From contig CANRLY010000127.1 in the NCBI GenBank assembly GCA_947631585.1, positions 1-5,416 on the forward strand: a stretch of DNA of 5,416 bases, read 5' to 3'. This stretch comes from an uncultured Clostridia bacterium. GTDB taxonomy: Bacteria > Bacillota > Clostridia > Oscillospirales > Ruminococcaceae. The position numbers and the translations under genes were made by a program. Under the pieces are notes generated by a model that had not been told where the DNA came from, searched no databases, and saw only the letters and a list, made by a program, of their open reading frames with translations. Below, piece by piece: positions 1 through 4,140 of the stretch (positions are counted from its first letter, which is position 1; each line of letters starts with the position of its first letter).

Positions 1-25
1 CGCTCAACAAATTTTTCCTTTTCAT
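1..25 (-). CDS. 5' end of a gene running off the left edge (product unknown)
   Basis: On the minus strand an ATG at 25-23 opens a frame reading MKRKNLLS before the window ends. The start is supported by a strong ribosome binding site, AAAGGAG at 40-34, eight bases upstream. The Lys/Arg-rich beginning followed by Leu residues would suit a signal peptide or membrane anchor, but eight codons are too few to identify a family. The promoter and leader are duplicated just upstream (21-214), which is unusual. Confidence that a gene starts here rests on the RBS-ATG arrangement alone. Confidence 0.6.
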
Positions 26-33
26 AATTTTTA

Positions 34-40
34 CTCCTTT
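34..40 (-). promoter_or_regulatory. Ribosome binding site of the left-edge gene
   Basis: The minus strand reads GAAAGGAGT, then eight bases, then ATG. This near-ideal Shine-Dalgarno is what identifies the start at 25. An identical site lies at 129-135 in the upstream repeat copy. Confidence 0.65.
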
Positions 41-98
41 CAAAATTAAGGTCAAAACGGTTGGTTAATCTTCTTTACAAATATACTTTTTAATAATG

Positions 99-119
99 CT
101 AAAAGTAATACATTTTCAT
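99..119 (-). other. Six-codon mini-ORF (MKMYYF) in the duplicated leader
   Basis: The outer repeat copy has the same Shine-Dalgarno (135-129) followed by ATG at 119-117. The frame reads MKMYYF and stops at TAG (101-99). It is positioned like a leader peptide upstream of the left-edge gene. It may simply be the truncated start of a duplicated gene. Translation is likely given the RBS; a function is not shown. Confidence 0.3.
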
Positions 120-185
120 ATTTTTTTACTCCTTTCAAAATTAAGGTCAAAACGGTTGGTTGAGCTTCTTTACTAATAACACTTT

Positions 186-214
186 TTAATAATGCCAAAA
201 GCAACACATTTCAA
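186..214 (-). promoter_or_regulatory. Candidate sigma-A promoter for the left-edge gene
   Basis: On the minus strand TTGAAA (214-209) and TATTAA (191-186) are separated by 17 bases. That is a 5/6 and a 4/6 match to consensus at ideal spacing. The inner repeat copy keeps the -10-like sequence, but its -35 position reads ATGAAA, so it is probably weaker. Moderate evidence from sequence only. Confidence 0.4.
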
Positions 215-248
215 GAAATATTTTTCCGAAAATCATATTTTCTGCGTT

Positions 249-280
249 TTGCACAAATCTAAGCATGATAATCTGTGCAA
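249..280. repeat. Inverted repeat TTGCACA/TGTGCAA
   Basis: A 7-bp perfect inverted repeat (249-255 and 274-280) is separated by 18 bases, about three helical turns centre to centre. It lies upstream of the candidate promoter at 186-214 on the minus strand. The geometry is compatible with a dimeric regulator site, but no family is recognised. A chance occurrence in AT-rich DNA is possible. Confidence 0.35.
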
Positions 281-287
281 CATAACG

Positions 288-322
288 AAAAAAACGCTGC
301 GGCATAATATCATACCGCAGCG
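288..322 (-). terminator. Rho-independent terminator, minus strand
   Basis: On the minus strand CGCTGCGG (302-295) is the 3' arm and pairs perfectly with the 5' arm at 322-315 across a 12-base loop. Seven U residues follow (294-288). The 8-bp GC-rich stem plus U tract is a canonical intrinsic terminator. The nearest minus-strand gene upstream is the tRNA-Leu at 741-655, so this probably acts as a backstop insulating the left-edge gene from tRNA transcription. Confidence 0.8.
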
Positions 323-411
323 CAGATTATTGCAGGAAAAGCAGCTCTGAAAACCAGCAAAGTTTCAAAATCCGTGAAGAATCTCAGCAAAGTGAAAGTC
401 CCCCACTAACA

Positions 412-499
412 GAAGAATTTCAGTTTTTTCTTTGAAAAAGAAAAATTTCCGCCATCATCTTGGCGGAAATGAAATTCTTCATGCTTGCAACGCAAGCAT
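412..499. repeat. Structured repeat, copy 1
   Basis: This 88-nt element folds from nested inverted repeats. An outer stem (412-422 with 470-480) closes two internal hairpins. Hairpin 2 is T-rich/A-rich (425-433 with 437-445, loop GAA). Hairpin 3 is GC-rich (446-453 with 462-469, 8-base loop). A tail hairpin, ATGCTTGC/GCAAGCAT (481-488 with 492-499), follows at once. Copy 2 has the same plan, but its stems carry different, fully compensated sequences. Read on the minus strand, hairpin 3 followed by T5CT5 also resembles an intrinsic terminator. It could be a REP-like or miniature mobile element, or a structured RNA. I cannot name a family. Confidence 0.8.
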
Positions 500-567
500 T
501 TATATGGCGGCGAAGAAAATTTCTCAAGTCCAAACGGAAATATTAGAAAAGTATTAGTACCCGGATA

Positions 568-654
568 GAAGAATCGCTGGTTTTTCTTTGAAAAAGAAAA
601 TCGCCGTCACCATCATGACGGCGAAGCGATTCTTCATGCTTGCAACGCAAGCAT
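568..654. repeat. Structured repeat, copy 2, abutting the tRNA CCA end
   Basis: The architecture matches copy 1. The outer stem is 568-578 with 625-635, hairpin 2 is 582-589 with 593-600, hairpin 3 is 601-608 with 617-624, and the tail hairpin is 636-643 with 647-654. Hairpin 2 is nearly identical in both copies and the tail hairpin is fully identical. The outer stem and hairpin 3 differ at three base pairs each, always on both arms. The tail hairpin ends at 654, and position 655 is the 3' terminal base of the tRNA-Leu gene, so the element sits exactly at the tRNA end. Confidence 0.8.
591..624 (-). terminator. Probable terminator of the tRNA-Leu transcript
   Basis: On the minus strand, about 30 nt after the tRNA, TCGCCGTC (624-617) pairs perfectly with GACGGCGA (608-601). 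The run TTTTCTTTTT (600-591) follows. Stem strength and U-rich tail fit intrinsic termination. The site is hairpin 3 plus half of hairpin 2 of the structured repeat, so the repeat appears to supply the terminator. Confidence 0.6.
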
Positions 655-741
655 TGGTGCCGCTGACCGGACTTGAACCGGTACGGTATCGCTACCGAGG
701 GATTTTAAGTCCCTTGCGTCTGCCTGTTTCGCCACAGCGGC
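655..741 (-). tRNA. tRNA-Leu (anticodon UAA)
   Basis: The minus strand encodes an 87-nt tRNA. The 7-bp acceptor stem is GCCGCTG (741-735) with CAGCGGC (665-659), followed by discriminator A and an encoded CCA (657-655). The anticodon stem AGGGA/TCCCT closes loop CTTAAAA, which places anticodon TAA at 707-705 and decodes UUA and UUG. A long variable arm and a T loop with GTTCAAGTC are present, as expected for a class II leucine tRNA. The gene appears intact. It is transcribed alone from the promoter at 792-821, and its 3' end abuts the tail hairpin of the structured repeat. Confidence 0.96.
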
Positions 742-791
742 TTGCCTTGTTCCACACCGGAAACTCCCACCCGGTCCGAAACGCTTATTGT

Positions 792-821
792 ATTATACCA
801 TATTATTATAAAGCCTGTCAA
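792..821 (-). promoter_or_regulatory. Sigma-A promoter of tRNA-Leu
   Basis: On the minus strand a perfect TTGACA (821-816) and a perfect TATAAT (797-792) are separated by 18 bases, with TG one base upstream of the -10 (extended -10). The start is expected near 785, giving a leader of roughly 44 nt before the tRNA. That leader contains a short ACCGG/CCGGT hairpin. No equally convincing plus-strand promoter for the cassette at 907 is visible in 742-906. Confidence 0.88.
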
Positions 822-906
822 GCAAAAAAATTAACGCAGGGGATCGGAATAATTTCGGACGAGTCTGAATATTTTTTACTAACAAACAAAGAAAGGATTG
901 TTGATC

Positions 907-1128
907 ATGGACTGGCAGGAAACTTTTTCGGGGAAAACCTTTATTTCTGACCTGGGCGAAGAACAAAAGGTCGAGAACGGCGGGGAAGAGATGCTGCTTG
1001 ACAGATATGCGGTCTGGGCGCCTGTGGGCGGAAAAAATCACCGTATAGTCGAGATAAGCGGCGATCTTCCGGCGCTTATGGAAAAGTATAACATTTCGCA
1101 GGACAGAGTGTGCGTTCTTGTGCAATAA
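907..1128 (+). CDS. Small 73-aa protein, first gene of the DUF2589 cassette
   Basis: I do not recognise this family. ATG at 907 is preferred because AAAGGA (892-897) lies nine bases upstream; TTG codons at 898 and 901 are in frame but too close to that site. The protein starts MDWQETFSGK, is acidic in its first half, and contains AVWAPVGGKNHRIVEISGDL near residues 34-53. It has no signal peptide or membrane segment, so it is probably cytosolic. It is followed after 15 nt by the next gene, itself preceded by a strong RBS, so the two are very likely co-transcribed. The compact size and leading position suggest an accessory or small partner protein of the two DUF2589-type products. That role is inference from position only. 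Confidence 0.7.
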   Translation: MDWQETFSGKTFISDLGEEQKVENGGEEMLLDRYAVWAPVGGKNHRIVEISGDLPALMEKYNISQDRVCVLVQ

Positions 1129-1143
1129 TTTCAGGAGGTAAAA

Positions 1144-1542
1144 ATGAAAATAGATGAACTTATAAAAAGCCTGGGCATTGCTGTTCAGGAAGCCCACAGC
1201 GCAATATCCGATAAGTCTGTGGAACAGTTTTTCAGCCAGCACTTTGAACTGGCTCAGACAGGTGAGAATAACGAACTCTACCGCCCGAAAATGATAGGTA
1301 TTTCACTTTTGGAAAGTTCACAGAGCAATGCGTCAAAGGTGATATATGTCCCGACAGCAGCGCTGGTGACCCACAAAGAACTTGCTCTTGACGAGGTAAA
1401 AATAGACCTTGATATTAATATTTCCGATGACGACGGCAATGTAGATGCAATGGTCGTCGGAAAGCTTGAAATAGTTTTCAAATGTACCAATGAGGCTGAG
1501 GGGCTTGCCCGTGTCGAAACTCAGCTAGATGGTATGATTTAG
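1144..1542 (+). CDS. DUF2589-like protein, 132 aa
   Basis: The start ATG has an AGGAGG five bases upstream (1133-1138). The protein opens with a helix-like segment, IDELIKSLGIAVQEAHSAI. It then has a likely beta-strand region, PTAALVTHKELALDEVKIDL (residues 70-89), and ends with EGLARVETQLDGMI. These blocks line up with the next protein: its PLLALVPIPAFTMEEATVQF (86-105) and EGMAKLSSIFASVI (171-184). I therefore call it a short, diverged relative of the DUF2589 fold, probably without the Ser/Gly-rich insertion of its neighbour. No signal peptide or transmembrane segment is seen. The family has no established biochemical role that I can name. Two related subunits in one operon suggest a hetero-oligomer (inference). 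Confidence 0.75.
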   Translation: MKIDELIKSLGIAVQEAHSAISDKSVEQFFSQHFELAQTGENNELYRPKMIGISLLESSQSNASKVIYVPTAALVTHKELALDEVKIDLDINISDDDGNVDAMVVGKLEIVFKCTNEAEGLARVETQLDGMI

Positions 1543-1558
1543 AATAAGGAGGAACATT

Positions 1559-2134
1559 ATGGCGATCACAAATGATTTCGTAGGAGTACCGTTGGGACTG
1601 TTGGTGTCCCAGCCGATCATCGAGGTTGCAAAGGGACAAGCAGAACTTTGTAACGTCTACCTTGACCAGCTGTTCAGGCTTGCGTTCAAGTCTATGCCCG
1701 ATACCGAAAAGGGCGACGCAGTGGAAGCAAGAGTCGTTAAATTCAAACTGAACAGAACAGTGGTAGACCAGAACAGCGGCGGAACTAAAGTTGTGCCTGT
1801 TGACGTGGAAGCTCCGCTGCTTGCACTGGTGCCGATACCTGCATTCACAATGGAAGAAGCCACCGTACAGTTCACCATGGAGGTAAAGGACGTGGTTTCA
1901 GAAAAGACCAACGAAGGCACCCAGACAGGCTTTCAGTCGGGCTTCAGCGCATGGGGATTTTCTGCATCGGTCTCCGGCAGCGTGACTACCAGCCGTGAGA
2001 ACACCCGACAGACCGACAAGACCGCTAAGTATGACATTTACGCCAGAGCAACGCAGCAGCCGCCAGCCGAAGGCATGGCAAAACTCAGTTCGATATTCGC
2101 TTCGGTGATCGAACCTATATCCACAGGTGCATAA
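1559..2134 (+). CDS. DUF2589 domain protein, 191 aa
   Basis: The ATG is preceded by AAGGAGG (1546-1552) at six bases. Family features run in order. An N-terminal PLGLLVSQPIIEVAKGQAEL segment (residues 11-30) is followed by a strand pair around EARVVKFKLNRTV (56-68). Next come PLLALVPIPAFTMEEATVQF (86-105) and a Gly/Ser-rich stretch, GFSASVSGSVTTSRENTRQT (133-152), then DKTAKYDIYARATQQPPAEG (153-172). The length and motif order fit my memory of DUF2589, a bacterial and phage family of unknown function. The fold is probably beta-rich and the protein cytosolic, with no signal peptide. Its stop codon directly touches the next ATG, so expression is coupled to the possible nuclease gene. A structural or scaffold role is possible but not shown. 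Confidence 0.82.
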   Translation: MAITNDFVGVPLGLLVSQPIIEVAKGQAELCNVYLDQLFRLAFKSMPDTEKGDAVEARVVKFKLNRTVVDQNSGGTKVVPVDVEAPLLALVPIPAFTMEEATVQFTMEVKDVVSEKTNEGTQTGFQSGFSAWGFSASVSGSVTTSRENTRQTDKTAKYDIYARATQQPPAEGMAKLSSIFASVIEPISTGA

Positions 2135-3031
2135 ATGTGCTGTAGGGTCGTGATGTATAGAAATGATCTGCTGTATTCAAGTGAATGGGGTAGTATCAAC
2201 GCTGCAATCAACTATATCGCCCGAAAGGTATCGGAATCAGTCGAGGAAGCGTATAACGTAGACGCACTTGACACTTCTAAGCCAAAACTAAGACAGTGGG
2301 TCGATACTGCAAATGAATGTAATGACGACTATATACCACCTATGATCTACGCCCATTATGGTTATGCGGTAGAGGAACTGACAAATGAAAAACTGCAAGT
2401 ATATACGACACAGCCGTTAAACGGATATAGGCTCACCTTGCAGAAAGACTATAACGTCACCAGACCTGATATCACATTATCCAAAGGGAATAATTCAGAT
2501 TTTGCGTGGCTGGATATCACCAGCAACGATGGGCATATCAAGTACAAATCAGGTGAATGCTGGAGAAGTAAACCTGTAGTGGCAGAACTGGTATATCCGC
2601 ATTTCAGTTTAGAAAACATCAGACGCGGCGGCGGGTCGTCTATTGCTTCAAGAGCGCCTTTCAATACTCTGAGCAGGCATAATTCAATGCATAATAATGC
2701 TGTTATGTGTTACTTTGAAGAGACCTTTTCAAAAGTTCTGCGAAATCATCGCAACGCTTATATAAACTCACAAAAAAGCAAAAATGCGATGCTGAGTTTA
2801 ACGGAAAAATTTTTTCAACTGAATATGTTTTTTTCTAACAAACAACAGGTCATAAATTCTATGCTTAAACTATATCTCGAAGTAAGCTATAACCAGGTGC
2901 TGAAACAGACCGCTAACGATATCCAGCAGTATCATTACAAAGGTAAAAAACTAAATAAGAGCTGCGCTATGAGCTATATCGGTCAGGCATATTACTATTA
3001 TCAAAAAATAAACAGAATATATTATGAGTAA
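2135..3031 (+). CDS. 298-aa protein with possible PD-(D/E)xK nuclease-like core
   Basis: ATG 2135 directly follows the DUF2589 stop (TAAATG), with a weak AGGTG at 2125-2129. An in-frame ATG at 2153 (MYRNDLLYSS) is an equally plausible start and would give 292 aa. In 2135 numbering the visible pattern is HYGYAVEELT (74-83), then RPDI (110-113), WLDIT (125-129), GHIKYK (133-138), W143 and VVAELVYP (148-155). Helix Glu, then RPD, then D-x-T with a nearby Lys resembles the order in PD-(D/E)xK nucleases, including toxin-type versions with a displaced lysine. This is inference, because the canonical D/E-x-K is not present. The C-terminal half (about 185-298) is helical, Asn/Gln/Tyr-rich and visibly more AT-rich than the preceding genes. 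No signal peptide. It could also be a structural effector with no nuclease activity. Confidence 0.7.
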   Translation: MCCRVVMYRNDLLYSSEWGSINAAINYIARKVSESVEEAYNVDALDTSKPKLRQWVDTANECNDDYIPPMIYAHYGYAVEELTNEKLQVYTTQPLNGYRLTLQKDYNVTRPDITLSKGNNSDFAWLDITSNDGHIKYKSGECWRSKPVVAELVYPHFSLENIRRGGGSSIASRAPFNTLSRHNSMHNNAVMCYFEETFSKVLRNHRNAYINSQKSKNAMLSLTEKFFQLNMFFSNKQQVINSMLKLYLEVSYNQVLKQTANDIQQYHYKGKKLNKSCAMSYIGQAYYYYQKINRIYYE

Positions 3032-3064
3032 ACAAAAAAGCTCGTTTATACGAGCTTTTTTGTT
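3031..3064. terminator. Bidirectional terminator closing the cassette
   Basis: Positions 3031-3044 pair perfectly with 3051-3064 (14 bp, core GCTCG/CGAGC) around a 6-base loop. The arms carry A6 and T6, so the hairpin has a U tract in both directions. It starts in the stop codon of the nuclease-like gene and lies 27 nt beyond the end of the minus-strand GGDEF remnant, so it can serve both convergent units. Confidence 0.92.
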
Positions 3065-3090
3065 TTTATAACAGCCGGCGCACCGACTGC

Positions 3091-4140
3091 TCAGACTATG
3101 ACCCTGTTTCTTCCGGTCTGCTTTGCGGTGTAGAGCTTCTCGTCGGCGGACTTGATATTATCCTCAGCCGAAAGCGAAAGATCTATCTCTGTGCAGCCGA
3201 AACTCATGGTCATCTTTATTTCCGTTCCCTCGAACACGCACACCGAATCCATCACAGTCTTTCTTGCATTTTCAGAAACTGCCGCTGCGTCCTCCAGCGA
3301 ACAGTCAGGCAGCATTACTATAAATTCTTAGCGGTATACGCCGTCCGCCGCCTGACTGATGCTTCCCAGGATCGAAGAAACATGGCGCAGCGCCTCGTCT
3401 CCGGCGTTGTGACCGTATGTATCGTTTATCTTTTTAAAAAATCTATGTCGCAGAGGAACAGCGATTTTTTCTCGCCGTTCTTTTCCGCCTTTGCCCTGAA
3501 ACTCTCATAATCGTTGTGGAATGCAATTCGGTTTTTGAGCTTTGTCAGCTTGTCGTGAAGCGAATCATCGAGAAAAGTATCAGATTCAAGGGTTATTCCG
3601 CAAATGAAAACAGCCTGCGGCAGTCCTCGTCAAGGTCGAAGCCTTTCTCATCAAGCTTGTTTATCGCCTGGAATACCCCGATAAATTCCCCTTTGCAGTT
3701 GGAGATAGGCATTACCATGATGGAATTTGTCACATAGCCGGTTTTCTTATCCACATCAGAATTGAAGTCGGGGCAGTTGTAGGGGTCGTTGGTGACTATG
3801 GCTTTTTTCATGGAAAGCGCTTTTCCCACAAGCCCTGTGTTTTCCGGAATAGTTATCCTGTCCTCGCCTACGGCGGCGGTAGTCCACAGCTTGTGATTTT
3901 CCTTGTCCCATTTCCAGAAGCTGGCTCTGTCCGAATCAACTATCACGCTGCCAAGCTCAGTGATGAGCCTGAAAATTTCGGAATGGTTGTCTTTTGCGTT
4001 GTTGTCAGTAGTACACATCTGAGAATAGAGGCTGTGGGTGATATCAAAGATCCTGTCGAGCATTTCGTCCTTTTGAATAATTTCTGCGCTTCCTTCATCT
4101 TGCGGATATCATAGAGTGCAAGATATGTTTCGTATTGGTA
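3091..4140 (-). pseudogene. Decayed GAF-GGDEF diguanylate cyclase
   Basis: Read on the minus strand, this would be a sensor enzyme making c-di-GMP. From the 5' side, a short segment, YLALYDIRKMKEAQ, is followed by IIQKDEMLDRIFDITHSLYS and a full GAF domain (about 4063-3600, with SDRASFWKWD and GLVGKALSMKKAIVTNDPY). The GGDEF domain follows, with DKLTKLKNRIAF, DIDF-KKINDTYGHNAGDEAL and a terminal ADEKLYTAKQTGRNRVIV. Lesions: an apparent lost base near 4081-4083; a lost base near 3597-3600 ending the GAF frame at TAA; a lost base in the A run at 3436-3441; and a stop (3330-3328) where YGGDEF should be. At that last site CGC-TAA-GAA-TTT shows that GGD was removed by an apparent 9-nt deletion. 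The 5' end lacks a credible start. It cannot make an active enzyme. The extent at the 5' side is approximate. Confidence 0.88.

Larger units (their letters stand above)
21..214 (-). repeat. Tandem duplication (about 95 bp period) of a promoter/leader/RBS unit
   Basis: Two adjacent copies are visible, roughly 21-119 and 115-214. A 39-bp core is identical (28-66 and 123-161). The rest of the unit matches with scattered substitutions and a small length difference in a T run. Read on the minus strand, each unit holds a possible -10 (TATTAA), a leader containing AACCAACCG, the Shine-Dalgarno AAAGGAG and an ATGAAA start. The duplication therefore covers the expression signals of the left-edge gene. 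It could be a remnant of a tandem gene duplication whose inner copy lost its body, or a promoter duplication. Confidence 0.85.

Noticed and set aside
21..214. CRISPR-like direct repeats
   Set aside because: There are only two units, about 95 bp long, with similarity across the whole unit rather than repeats separated by unique spacers, and no cas genes.
268..330. Longer inverted repeat (268-278 with 320-330) as an antiterminator competing with the 288-322 hairpin
   Set aside because: On the transcribed minus strand its second arm lies after the U tract, so it would form too late to affect termination. It is probably incidental.
655..741. tRNA-Leu as a phage or island attachment site
   Set aside because: No integrase gene and no second copy of the tRNA 3' end are present in the window, so an att site cannot be supported.
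854..877. Small hairpin TTCGGA/TCTGAA followed by T6 upstream of the 73-aa gene
   Set aside because: The 6-bp stem contains a G-T wobble and is AT-rich. It is too weak to call as a terminator or attenuator without a mapped promoter.
822..906. Plus-strand promoter for the four-gene cassette
   Set aside because: No -35/-10 pair with acceptable match and spacing was found. The AT-rich region offers only weak candidates such as TTACTA near 876-881.
588..950. Plus-strand open frame of 120 codons
   Set aside because: It reads through the structured repeat and antisense to the complete tRNA-Leu, has no suitable RBS, and overlaps the better supported gene at 907.
793..1242. Minus-strand open frame of 149 codons
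   Set aside because: It lies antisense to two plus-strand genes with good ribosome binding sites and ends in the tRNA promoter. Its protein has no recognisable pattern.
3516..4114. Plus-strand open frames at 3516-3737 and 3893-4114
   Set aside because: They are antisense to the GAF-GGDEF remnant, whose minus-strand translation matches known domains.
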